This document shows positions 25,611 to 37,968 of a DNA stretch of 64,000 bases, one piece after another (positions within the stretch are counted from its first letter, which is position 1; the number at the start of each line of letters is the position of its first letter). The translations under genes and the position numbers were made by a program. Source of the DNA: Auanema rhodensis (taxonomy: Eukaryota; Nematoda; Chromadorea; Rhabditida; Rhabditidae). The notes under the pieces are model-generated. The model saw only the letters and a list, made by a program, of their open reading frames with translations. It made no database searches and had not been told where the DNA came from. The DNA lies in NCBI GenBank assembly GCA_964057225.1, contig OZ059894.1:9310131-9374130 (forward strand), read 5' to 3'.

Positions 25611-26187
25611 TCTGATGGAAGTGTGTACATAAAGCTCTGTGATTCTTTCTTTCTACTTGTCTGTAATTGGGTACTTAACTGTGATAGCCATTTTTTCAGT
25701 TGTGATTGCATATTGAACTTAGCATAGTTATATCAAAATAATTTAATTTATCTCAGCATATTCCCTTATTCAGTAATAATATTAACATAGATCTGATTTT
25801 ATGACTGTATTTACCTTTTGATATATATATACTGTTTTCATTCATACAAGGTTCAGTTTTTTTTTACAGAAAAATAAATTCTTTCATATTAACTAAAATT
25901 GAAATCAACTATATGAAACTACATATCAATTACATTGAATGAAATTATAGAACAGTAATAACAGCATTGCGGTCTTAATAAGAAATTAGCATGAAAGTTC
26001 ACGTGAACAATATCACGTCATAGCTTATCATTTTCGAAAATGTATGCTCAAGTGACGGTTGTTCGATGTTAATCCCACGAAAAGATCATAAGTTATCTAC
26101 ACATTATATACATTTCCGGAATATTTATCATTTTTATTTCTTTATAGAATGCGCTGTTTTGAAAAAGAGTTAATTACAGGATTATAT
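25611..26187. other. Convergent 3' flanks
   Basis: No gene is seen between the two converging stop codons. The stretch is AT-rich, with a perfect 12-bp palindrome GTTCACGTGAAC at 25997-26008 and TATATATA near 25820. Confidence 0.6.
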
Positions 26188-29100
26188 CTACATTCTGCAC
26201 GAATCAGTACGGGCGGTATGCTCGGATGCAGTTTCTTCTTCTCCATCATCTCTTTCGTCAGAGTCTGAGTCATGTTCATATGCTTCGTTGGCACGTGCCA
26301 TGTCGTTTCTGAATTACAAAAACTCATTGAACTATTTCAGGTATAGCCTTACAGATTAATTTCTTCAAATTGTTGAGGTTCCTCCTCGATATTTTGTTGT
26401 CCCTAAGTTAAGAAGTTAAACAAGGGATGCAATGAATAAGTCAAACTTTGAAAGCCCATGGGTTGTTTGTAAGATTCTGTCCAGCTTTGCGAGCAGCTTC
26501 GGCCTCTAGCATTTCCTTCTTCAATTGTTCACGAATTTCTACTTGTGCAAGTTTATGCCCAGCCGCCAATCTTAAATTCTAACAGTTAAAGATGAAGGAT
26601 CGTAACTGATACCTAATCAAAGCGCGAGGAAGCTCATTTTCCAATCTTCCGTAATTTGCTTCAATCATCTGATCCATCAATGCCTTTCCTTTAGTTTCGG
26701 GTTGAAGGAAGAAACCTAAGATGAGAGTAATAGCAATCAACGCCTCAGGTACAACGAATGCTCCAGCCGGCCATGTTGATTTGAGAAGGGGTCCCAATAC
26801 AAACAATCCAATGATACTTCCAATGTGTCTGAAACAAATTATTGCTATTAGATCACTCTGTTCGAACAGAATTTACTTCACAGAGTGAAGGCATCCGAAT
26901 GCACAGCAACGGATTACGGTAGGGTAACGTTGAGTTGTGATTTGAACGATATTGATAAGGAAAACACAATCATTGATCATTGTTGTAATAATAACCAAAA
27001 TAGTAACAACTGAAAAAGAATGTTAAAAAGATTATTTGAAAAGCTAAAATTACTTCTTTGATCATACTTGCCAGTTGTAAGAACAATGATAATAACTGCC
27101 CCGAATAAAGCAAACTCAGTGACTGCAAATGATACAACTTCGTTGGGATTTAATGTTAAACTGCTTACGTAAAGCTCCCACAAACTGTACCTTACGACCG
27201 AATCTAGGAATTGTGAGATCGAGAATAATTATGATAAATGGTGTAAACAAGCGGAAAACTCCATCAAGAAAGACGAACATAATGGGAGAATCTGAAGATA
27301 TTAATTGATTGTAATAGATAATTAACTAATTATATACCATGCATTCCATTAACAGTATATAAATATGTATTGGATACCATAGCATAGGTAAACATGGATA
27401 ACATTTGCATTACTGATTGCTTAGCCAAACGAACTGAGCTGAAAACAAGAAAAAGGTTATACAACACAAATTGGTAAGCTTAAAACCTGAAGAGATGATA
27501 GAAATTATAATATACGCGTTTATCCTCCGATGATTTGTGAATTGTAGAAATTGTATTTGTAGTAAATCTAGCTTTCGTATTATTCCATCGAGGATGTGCT
27601 ATATCGTTTAAGACCTAAGAAATTTGAAATTATAATCATGAATAGAATATGATGTTAGTACTTACATCACAAGCTTTATTTAGATTTCCATTTGCTATCA
27701 ACCAACGAGGTGATTCCAAGAATAACATAGAAGCGATGGTTAGAGGACAACTGACTAAATTCAAAAACACCAAATAGTTTTGCCAATCCTGAAACAAACA
27801 TCAGTTTGAGTTGAATTAAGATAAAAATTTCATTTTTTCACCTTTGTTAGTAGAGCGATTAATGACATAACCATATAAGCTAATGGCCATTGGTAAGCAG
27901 TAGCAAGAATAACACGATATCTACAAATAATATTTTTAAGTTTAGAAATGAAAAACTTATGCTAGAGCTTACTTGTTGTTTGTATATTCCATCATCATTG
28001 TCAATGACGTCGTCTGAAATGCAATAATATGAAATAATTTCTTGAAATATGTATATTACTTCAATAACTCCGTATAAGAAACAATTGAATGCTTGTAAAA
28101 CAGAGAAAGCAATCCAATCATGAGCAGCTGTACTCATTATTGAAGTTACAATAATCAAAAGCTGGGCATAGAAAAAGATTGTTTTACGTCCATACCAATC
28201 ACCCATGTGTCCTCCAAAGATGGAACCCACAAGCTACAATACAAATAATTGATTAGAAAGCTTTAAGAACATTTGCGTACTGATCCTCCAGCTTGAATGA
28301 TCTGAATCCATTTTACTTTATCCTCATCTTTACAAATTAACTTGAATGCTCCTACAACTGAATGAAATTCCACTGAACTTTTCTGAATTTTTATTTATTT
28401 TTGTAGAGAATTTCGAACTAACCACAGCAGTTAGCTGAATACATTCTCTTTCAATAATATCACATTTTAAATCATTTGTTGGTGATGTAACTGAAAATAA
28501 ACATAATTTAATAAAAAAAGAAAAGAAAATTCAATATTTTCATTCAAAGATCAGAAAGTTACGTACTGACAGCTGTTGTACCGTCAGGGCGTGTGCAGTT
28601 CCAATCAGGTTCAAGTGAGCCAAGCACTTGCATAAACGTGGTATTTCCTATAACAAAGTGTCATTTTATATTGTTTACATTGACATTTATAAGTTTTTTA
28701 TAAGTTTTTTATGATTTTATTGTGCTTTTAGTCTATATTAATCAGCGTAACATTGAAATTTCTTCATAAATTACTAGACGCTTTCGATAGACAGCCTCCG
28801 GGGGCTTCCGTTTCATTTGATAATCTATTGATAAGAAAGACAAATACGTATGAAACGTGGAATGTCTTAATGTTAATTAATATTAAATCATTGAAAAAAC
28901 TCATAAACAAACAATTTTATATGAATGTTTAATAACTTTTAGATGTATGACATTGGAAATTTGTGAAATTATTACCTGCCCATTCGATTGAAGCGTAGAG
29001 AATTACGATAAAAGCAAAAATCTGATATGCTCCGAACGGATTGATTTTCTGAAAGAATAGAAAAACACATAAATATGTAAGAAAAGGCTTGAAAATTTAT

Positions 29101-29529
29101 TGAATTTTTAAGAGAAGCTTAACAATTTATGAATCAAAACAAGTTAATGATAAGAAAAGAAAACCAAAATGTAAAACATTATGAACTGTACCATATGCCA
29201 GATGCGCTTCACATTGAGTCACATATACCCTTGATTACATTGAAAAGATTTCGAACTTTTATTTTTTTTTTTTGGTTTAAAAAATAAGTTTCAATGATGT
29301 GTATAGCATTAAAACTTGATTTACAAACCTGAAGAACTTCCTCAAAATGTGTGTAGAAAGCCACATTTGTCTTGTTCCTCCGCCTTCGAATAAATGCTGT
29401 CGGCCTGGAAATAAAAACATAAGTAATTTGAGATATTTAAGTAATGTGACTTTTATGATAAATAATATGTTTTTTTGAATAATAAAAAGATAATTACCCA
29501 TCGGCACTAGATATGGTTGAGCCAACCAT
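26188..29529 (-). CDS. SLC22-type organic ion transporter (major facilitator)
   Basis: The gene starts at ATG 29529 (first exon 29529-29498) and is spliced from many short exons. The N-terminus, FYTHFEEVLQ followed by NPFGAYQIF, matches the DFEDVL...GxYQ opening of SLC22 proteins. A glycosylated extracellular loop between TM1 and TM2 follows (NTTFMQVLGS, then Cys-containing segments). The major-facilitator loop 2-3 motif is GGHMGDWYGRKTIFF. The loop after TM6 carries LESPRWLIANGN, the SLC22 PESPRWL signature. The loop 8-9 motif is PRFGRK, and the last TM region ends FFLQPETKGKALMDQM. The C-terminal tail is long, helical and acidic (EYEHDSDSDERDDGEEETAS) and ends at the TAG at 26188-26190. It should be a 12-TM plasma-membrane carrier of organic cations, anions or carnitine-like substrates; the substrate cannot be told from sequence. 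An AAG acceptor joins the tail exon starting RLAAGHKLAQ. Confidence 0.85.
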
Positions 29530-30861
29530 GATTAGAAAGGAACCAAGAAGAAAATGATCTAAGGGTCTATTTCTGCATGATGCTTATCAGAAGCTGCCGA
29601 CAACTAGCTCATGCATAACAATACAACAATCGATTTTTGGATTAAACTTTTTGCTCCAAAAAAAAATAATTTTTGTAACAAACTATACATATTTGGAATT
29701 TTTATCATGAAAAGTTGATAGTTTATGATGAACTAATAATTAAGATATTAAATCAATGATAAATCATGCTTGAACTTGATGCTTTCAACAGGAAACTTTT
29801 TTGAAACTTAGATTACCATACTTTACAATAGTCTGTAGAAAGGTATAGTATATGAAAGTTAATTATATATGAATATTTGAAATATTTGAAATGAAATTGC
29901 AAATATGAATTACAAATATTTGATGAAATAACACAGGTATTATAGTATTCGTCATTATGTGTTCAAAGAAAGAATTTTCGAATATACGTTTAAGTATTAA
30001 TAGTTAATTAAAAGAATTTTCAACTATCAAATAACATACTTAACTATATTAAATATGTGTATATTCGTTGATTTAAACTTATTTCAAAGCTTAACTATGT
30101 TCATTACATAATAAGTTGTTTGATGTGTGGAAAAAAATGAAAAAAGAGAGAAAACATTATGAAATCCAAATCACTTACTCTTTTCTCGAATCCATCTTCG
30201 AGAGATGGGTAGAACCCGCAAGCTTTTCGTTTGTCATTAGTGGACTACAGGATCAGGTTTGAAGCTATGAGTGAAGTCCAAGCGGGAAATGTCAAAAGAC
30301 TGAAATATATGAAGAATCATGATCAGTATAGGGTAATAAAGATATGCAGAAGAGACAAGTGCTGATAAAATTCAAACTTTTCTTTCATTTCTACTACTCA
30401 TCTGGCTAACAGAAACAGGAAATTCACAATAATATACATAATTCTAATTGAGTAACTGTTTAGCAGGTAGATATTCAAGCATTGTCTTCGAAATTAATTA
30501 AATTTTACTGACAACCAGTGCATGAATGGCAGGTACGGCGTGATTGCAGCAAACGTTATTGCTATGTTGTAGCCGTTAAAGGAGTTTCCAACTTTTTTTT
30601 CCGTTTTTTAAGTTATTTATTTACTTCTCCACCTGTCTTATAAACAAATAAATGTCATTAACATGATTATTATAATGGTTGGGGTATGGTATACGTGTAG
30701 AACACCTACTATTGCCAGCCATCTATGTTTGTTTATGTTTCTGAATCAATAGGCTGAAAGTAGATATTCCATGTTTCCGAAAGGTAATTTTCGTTATTAC
30801 GTGCCTGAAATGAGTAAATACTATGACATAGCTGAATGGTAAGCGCTGTCCTCAGTTCATT
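29530..30861. other. Divergent intergenic region
   Basis: No coding exon is supported between the transporter start (-) and the channel-subunit start (+). The sequence is AT-rich and should contain both promoters. I could not place a core promoter. Confidence 0.55.
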
Positions 30862-32748
30862 ATGCTCTTCTACCTCATTCCAGCATTTTTTGCAACATTT
30901 TTACCAACTAGCGTCAACTCAAGTAATCGTTATCATTTTTCTTTTCGAAATAGTCATTTATTAAGATGAATCAGAGAATAAACGTCCTTTAGAAATAGCT
31001 GTTCTTTTGGATTCACCAAGACTAATTGACGTTGTAAGTTACTAATATTCTGAATACTTTTTTAAATTTTCTGATATTAAGGATGAATACACAAGTTCAA
31101 TTACAATAGTCTTCAATCTACTCATTGAACCTATTAACAGAACTCAGAAAATTCCGGAAACATTCCAAAAATTGAAGCATTCATCTCTTCTACATTTTGA
31201 AAATTCGTTAGTGTCAATATTTAAATTTTGAGATCTTATTCCGTTTTGGCTCACAAAGCAAAACGTTTGATTCTGAATGCCTAAATGACATTTATAAAAT
31301 TAAAAATAGATAAAAAAGGTTCAAGTCGAATTGGAAGAAAGCTTATCAATGAGATTTTCATTCAAACATTATTTCAAAACACTTTTCTGCCTTCTATATC
31401 ATGAAGAAACGGATTAGGACATCAACAATCTTAAATTTAAATTAAACTTTCGTTTTTAGAATTGTTGATTCTCCTACAAGCAGCCCATTACCTATTCTGT
31501 CGGTTGAGAGCTTTGGGCTAACTCGTGTAGTGAAGCTTCATTTACTATGTGATGTATTCAAGTTGGATAACCATCCAAATGATGATCATACATGTCGATT
31601 ATCGCTTATCTCAAATGTGTTGAATGCTACGAATCTATTGCTTGTACCTCATGTTACAACATTATCCACATTGAAGGTAAAAGCTTATATTTCTATAGAG
31701 TATGTTGTTCCAACGAATATTCATTGTACAGGCAAATTTGAGATGGAAAGCCGACATTTCAAAAACATACGTTCAATGGATTGTTCAAAACAACGAAACA
31801 TATGAAAAGGTTTAATTCATAGCTGTATATGATGTAGAAAATAATTTTTATACTTTTAAAGGCAATATTTGAATGGAATGTCTATCGTCAAATGAATCGT
31901 ACACATCTTGTTATTTGGGTTTTATATTTTTGGAATGTTTTCTCATTATCATTATCATATCCTCTTATTTGGAATGGAAAGCTATCAAAGGTTCAAAGGA
32001 CTTCATTTCTATTTTCTCGCAAATCATCCTAAAAACCTTCAGCCATTTTCTTATGGAGCGTGGATGTGTGTGGGAGAAACCTTAATTCTGCTGTCGTTGT
32101 CATCTGATCCGATCTTATCAGACCGTTGGACAGCTGGATGTGAGTTGTATCAGATTCATGAACAATTGTTTCAAATTCACTTTCAGTTAGAAAAGCCTTC
32201 GCTCTATACTCGTATGGACTAGCATGCTGTACTCTATCGAACTACTTACCAGCATTGCTGTTAATGCTCCGTTTGCTACGAAGTGATGCTCATCCATATC
32301 CATCTCTGTATCCAAGTCCAGAAGAGCAAATAAGTTTAGATAGTGAGAGAACAAGGTTGAACTTTCATAAAATCAAGCACATCTGTATGAAGCTATATGT
32401 TACAGACTTACAGCAGTTCTTGACTCAGCCCGCCTAGATTCAGCTAGAAGCACACGAACAACTCAAATGGAATCATGCCTGGTTCTTAAGAAATTCTCCC
32501 AAACTTCTCAAACTTATTTCTTTTCAGGCAGAATTGAAATACACATTAGTTCATTTGAACGAATTTATGAATTACAAAGCAAATGGCCAATATCGTAGGT
32601 CAGTTTCATACCTTTAAACATAAATTTTTCTAATTTAAAATCTTTTCTTTTTAGATTTTTATGGACATCATCTTACAATAGACTACTAGCATTTATTGGT
32701 GTAATTTTGCAATTATTTAACGGTGCAATCTTTCTAATGTCCTTGTGA
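30862..32748 (+). CDS. Divergent Cys-loop ligand-gated ion channel subunit
   Basis: Eleven exons: 30862-30928, 30966-31033, 31082-31206, 31460-31676, 31732-31809, 31862-31990, 32043-32139, 32187-32355, 32406-32481, 32528-32598 and 32655-32748. They total 1191 nt (396 residues), and all phases agree. ATG 30862 lies 7 bp after a TCCTCAG acceptor and begins a signal peptide (MLFYLIPAFFATFLPTS). The ectodomain has beta-strand-like segments, N-glycosylation sites and a Cys-loop-like element, CDVFKLDNHPNDDHTC, whose P..D..C spacing resembles FPFDxQxC. Four hydrophobic segments follow: LVIWVLYFWNVFSLSLSYPL, WMCVGETLILLSLS, YSYGLACCTLSNYLPALLL and, after a loop of about 80 residues, a C-terminal NRLLAFIGVILQLFNGAIFL. 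This is the order of a pentameric channel subunit. The sequence is far from textbook members and the loop has 14 rather than 13 residues between Cys. An unrelated four-TM protein is the alternative. Confidence 0.5.
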
Positions 32749-35700
32749 ACAGTAGTCATTTATAATAACATTTACGTTATTTTTACGGATTTTTTTTCAT
32801 TTTTTACTTTTTAAAGCAAAAAAATTAAGAAAAAACATATTTCCTACGATAACAAATATTTGAAAACTCATTTTTATACCTCTATAAGTAAGCTTAAACT
32901 AGAATTTTTTGATGACTGCTTTATAGAAATGACAACAATGTTTATTTTTGAAATTCAAATAAATTCCTCTCTATTTTTCAATTTTTTTTTCAAATGATCT
33001 TAATATCAATGTAATTGTTTAATTGAATGTTCTTCTAAAGTTTAAACCTTGTTCTATATTTTGCTTTATCCAATTACGGTTGTAGTTCCGAGTCTCGAAT
33101 CCGGAAATTATTGGTTTCGGTCAATTCGTTGCTAATGGAATAACGATCAAACAGTTTTCTTATCAAATCGTATATTTGCTTCATTTTGAAACTTTAATGA
33201 ATCATGGCCGATTTGTAGCTAAACTACTCTTAAACTTTGTATCTTCCATCATCAGCGAAATTCGAACAACCTACACTCAGCATCATTAACCAATCGGACA
33301 ATCTGTGTAATAGATACATGTTTCTCTCGAAAAAGCTGTTTCTTTGGTCTTTAAAATCTGAAGTGATGAAAGTATTTTATGACATACTATGGCGTTAAGT
33401 GTTAAAGCATGATGTTAAAAAGGTTTAATTAAGTAGTCAAGTTTTATCTTATATTTTCTTTTGTCAAGAATTCGTTACAATACTCTCTCACATATATTTG
33501 TAATAGAAGAAGCTTAAAAACTTATTTTCGAAGACTATATTGTTCAAAGGATCATATACTTTCACTTTCATGGCTTCAAACAGATTTCTTGATTTGAACT
33601 AACATGGATACAATTTCCGAATCTGGACTTAATCGATCTCTCGAGCTATTGAACATAGAACTAAGATTGTCCATCGAGTTTGATCAGTTATTCGCTAAAT
33701 ACCACCTCTATTTGCTAACAGTGTTGTTCAATAGTTCAGTAAATAGAATTGTTTTTTTTCGATTAACTCTCAATACCGTAATCTTCATCATGAATCTGAC
33801 GATTTATTCAAGTCTAACGTTTAAACGATATAATTAGGCAGCAACGAAAAAAAAATGAAAAATTCACAATGGTTAACTATTCAAAAATCTAGATATGTTC
33901 ACTGATAGAACCAAATATGGCGCATGACTGTTCTCAAAAAAAGAAAACAGAGATTGGCTTTCCAATTGTTGACAGCATTGTCTCACATAGTCTCATAGTT
34001 ACTCGTCATCATTACATTCGAATACATATATGTATGTAGTCTGCGCGTGACCTACGTGATGATATTCTAGAAATAAATGATAATGAATTAGAAATAGTTC
34101 TCAAGAAAGGATATCATGACGTAGTCATTGACTGTTTTGTCTTGTAGAATGATGATCAATGAATTACATGTTAAAAGCAAAAGCAGCTATGATTCAGTCA
34201 ATGACATCTAGTAAGTATTAGTTTTGCTGAATGATAACAATACATTTATCAGAGAATTATCTGAAGAATTCAGCAGAAGGGTGCACATACACTAAACATG
34301 TCCTCAATACATTGTATATTCTTAGCTTTCAATCTTACTAAAATAAAAATGTAATGTCTGAACAGAAAAGACTGCGTATGTTTTCATTTTCCTATGTCCC
34401 AAATTAGAAAATGATTAGTGGCAAGCGCTGAATCTTCAAACCAAAGCGGTTTGATCTTTGAATCTTACCGAAAGCACAGTGTAGTTGATCGTTTCGTTCT
34501 GAAGAAGGATGAGTAGCAGAGAACGAGGTAAGAGACAGCTAAATGAATGAAGAAATTCCAAGACAAACGTATGATTCTTCGTTTTCTTTTACCTTTGGTG
34601 ACTATAAGGTTGTGTGTATGTTGGAATTCTGTGAAAAAGATAGATTGCAAGAGAAATTGCCTTGATGACAATGATATTCATTTTCTTTATTCATCATCAA
34701 CCCGTGAAAGCTGGAAATGATCAACGAACAGCAACTAGAATGAAATAAGTTCTCTCTAGCATGAATGAAGACATTTAAAAATATGTTTATATGAAGCAAT
34801 TAAGCTAGAACTATTATAGTTTCAGAAAAAATCGAAAAAATTTTGAACTTTTAAGCATAAAAATACCGTCGGATACTTGTTTCAATGAGTTCATTAGCAT
34901 AAATTAATATTTATACTGAAGATCTCGTGAAATTTACGTGACGTTCACGTGATCTTCACGAGATGTTCACGTATATCAATTACGGCATCTTTTGTAGTTT
35001 TTTTTTCATTTCAGTTTATGTGAGGCTCAATGATCCGTCGTTCTAGCAGGATGAACAGTGTGAGTTTTCTTTACATTTTTTTTTATTCTAAAGAAGCTGT
35101 ATATGCTTGTACTCTGAGTAATTCTTTTTCCTTTTTGTATCGTAGATTATCCGGAAAAATTAATCCAGCTGAAAGAATCTTTTTACATTTATGTTATTAC
35201 AATACTGAATATAGATTTAATTGCTTAATATTTCTTACTATGCTTACTCTGCTTAATCTATTTTAATGCTTATTCCGTTTTTTTTGTTGTAAAAAGATGT
35301 ACATATGTACATGTAAGCAGCAGGTATCTCAACTTTTACTTGAATTCTTACCGGCATTTCTATATTTTCTCGATATACTAGATATAATCTAGTTTATTTA
35401 GTGAAATTTATTTCATATTTTAGAATCATTTAAACAAATATTATATATATATATGTATATGTGCTCTAACTTTAAAACATTGAGCGATTTTCTATATATA
35501 TTCTTTTATTACCTTCTTCCTTGACAGTCAGTTGTTGACCAGTTAATTGGTCAGTTGTGACTTAGCTCATCCATCTCATCCACCTTCTTGTCTACAAGCT
35601 ATTATAACTAGTCTCCCTCGTATTGAAATTCTTACCCTTCTTCTCCTCATCTACCGCTAGAAAGAAGAATGAAGTAGCATGACGAAGGTATAGATGACCC

Positions 35701-37571
35701 ACAAATTACCTATGAGACACCCTCTCTTGGTCATTAAAAGTCTCTTATATCTCAACACTTTAAACCAGCAAGAGTGTAAAAGCTTCAGACTTCCATCTAG
35801 AACACTCATCTTCAACAATTCCATTTTCTTCATTTACTGGCTATTAAAGATTTATTTCATTCTCATTTCATGTCCGACCCATTAGATCTTCTCTACCTGA
35901 TCGTGAAACTTCTAAGTTTGTTTATTTATTTCCTTCATGGAATCCAATTATCCCATTATATTGTCGTATTTTGATTAAAAAAGCTCTGTGAAATCTACTT
36001 ATTCTTATCTTGAATACAGTTCTCTCATCCATACTACATGTATTCAGATGTGCGTTTTTGTTCTTTTCTCTCCAAAAGTGTGTTCATCTGTCAAAATCGT
36101 CATCATTAGGTTATCGCATTTTCTTTCTGACCACTTCTTCACCTTCAAAAGCCCTTCGTTCATATATAGATCTTTCTCTGTATCTTTCAACCCTTCTTCA
36201 CAGATCATTTACGCATTAGCTATCTAGCTGTATATTTTCTCCCTGCTGTGCTTGCTTCTTGTTTTCATGGTGTGATCAGATTATCATGTAGTACACTACA
36301 ACTTAAGATTTCTTATATCATGATAATATATCTTATTTTTCAATTTATTCTTCTTTTCTCAAATTATGCTATATACGATTCTTGTTTGATCCTGCTCATT
36401 TATTGCTATATCTAACTTCCTTGAACCTACTGGCTAGCATGGTAAAGTGAATTAGTGGACTGGTCTCTTGTTCTCTATGTTATTGCATCTTCGCTTTTTC
36501 TGGAACACCCACTTCAGCTCTTTTACTTTCTTTCTTTTATTTTCCATATGATCTCATATCATTAGTCATCATAGACGAACTATTCGTCTGTCAAAATAAT
36601 TAAAGTAGTTTATATGTCAGACTAGCCATACTATATAGACAAATGCCTTTTTGTCTTTTTCAATTTTCTAGAATTGTCCTCTTCATTCGCTTACCATTCA
36701 CATCTCTTCTTACTGTTCCTGGGTATATGTACATACATCAATGTATATATACATATATACAAACATAGAAAACACATACGCGACTAAACGCCCATTTCAT
36801 TCGCTTATCTCGTCTTCAGCATGTCCTCATTGTCATCTCAACTGTATCTGCTTCTAAGCCTGTCACATACTGAGATGTCTTTCATCTTTTTGCCGATACT
36901 ATTAATTATGCGTCAAACACCTTTTCAGCGAATTTACCTCTTTCGCAGCATCCCCTACACGTATTGTCCTAACTTACCCTTTTACCTTTCAATCATTCTC
37001 ATTATCGTATGGACACATCGTTCTCATTCCTTTACAGACATTTCTTTTTGAACTCGACTGCTTCAGTTAGAGAACATTTGAAACCTTTCTCTTATGAAAA
37101 ATTGTTTTTTCGTCTAATATTTGTTATATGCAATGTTCTCCATTCTTATATTTAATGCTTATCATTAGAAATTATAAGAATTCTAGACTATGCTGTAATT
37201 TTATTTCAACAAAAATCTGAGACAATGTTACGAAAATCAATTCATAAATTAGTCGTCCGAACAAGTGTGAACATATCATAACTGCCTAAACATTTGATCT
37301 TTTCTTTCTAAAATTATTGTGACCTCTGCTGCAAGCATAACAGACCCAAAAATATTCTGCATTCACTTTTATCTCGTTCGCTCCCTTTTTCTCTCTCTAT
37401 CATGTTCTCTCATCCTCTGCCTATTTCTCCCGAACATATCTTCATTTTTGTCTTTCATATTTTGCTAATATGTCTTGTTTCTATCATCACCTCTCCAACT
37501 TTCAACGTTCTCTTTGGTTTTTTGAACTGATACACTAATTTCGTCTGCCATCAGTGTCATGACTATAATCC

Positions 37572-37608
37572 AAATACGGTGGCAGACCTGTGTGTAAAAA
37601 CCGTATTT
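37572..37608. repeat. Perfect 9-bp inverted repeat
   Basis: AAATACGGT at 37572-37580 and ACCGTATTT at 37600-37608 are exact reverse complements with a 19-nt spacer. Confidence 0.8.
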
Positions 37609-37919
37609 TTAGACTTTCTAGTTGTTTCATCAGGAAAACAAATGTTTGAGAAAAAAAAAGTTTGTTTTTCTCCCGCTTTAATAACCATACAAACTAATTG
37701 TAAATCTCTTTTTTTTTTCATTTTTGTTTTAGCCATTCAACTATTTCTATAATGATTGATTTAAGCTCTTCCTTGTTTCACAGATATACCTGTATGAACT
37801 ATCATTGAGCTGAATATGACCAGCAGTTAGCTATTTCTGCTAATTTACAAACAGAAGAAACGATATCAAACTTACAACTTGAACACAACTATCAATATTT
37901 CGATGTATCGAAATGTCAA

Positions 37920-37968
37920 TTTGGCCACCCCCTTAAAAAGATTCATACTGTTCCTTAAGGTGGCCAAA
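37920..37968. repeat. 14-bp inverted repeat with a three-base bulge
   Basis: TTTGGCCACC, a CCC bulge and then TTAA pair with TTAAGGTGGCCAAA across an 18-nt loop. This is a strong hairpin in otherwise AT-rich DNA. Confidence 0.8.

Noticed and set aside
30771-30838. An extra 5' exon (MFPKGNFRYY...) for the channel-like gene
   Set aside because: Joining it would need a 17-bp intron in the wrong phase. A trans-splice acceptor at 30855 with ATG 30862 is simpler and gives a signal peptide.
30862-32748. Seipin or TMEM231-type protein
   Set aside because: The Cys-loop-like PxDxxxC element and the 3+1 membrane-segment order fit a pentameric channel better; neither alternative matched the loop or the C-terminal helix.
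35988-37051. Several + frames of 69-79 residues
   Set aside because: Pyrimidine-rich DNA naturally gives long Ser/Phe/Leu frames; there are no consistent splice sites and no recognisable motif.
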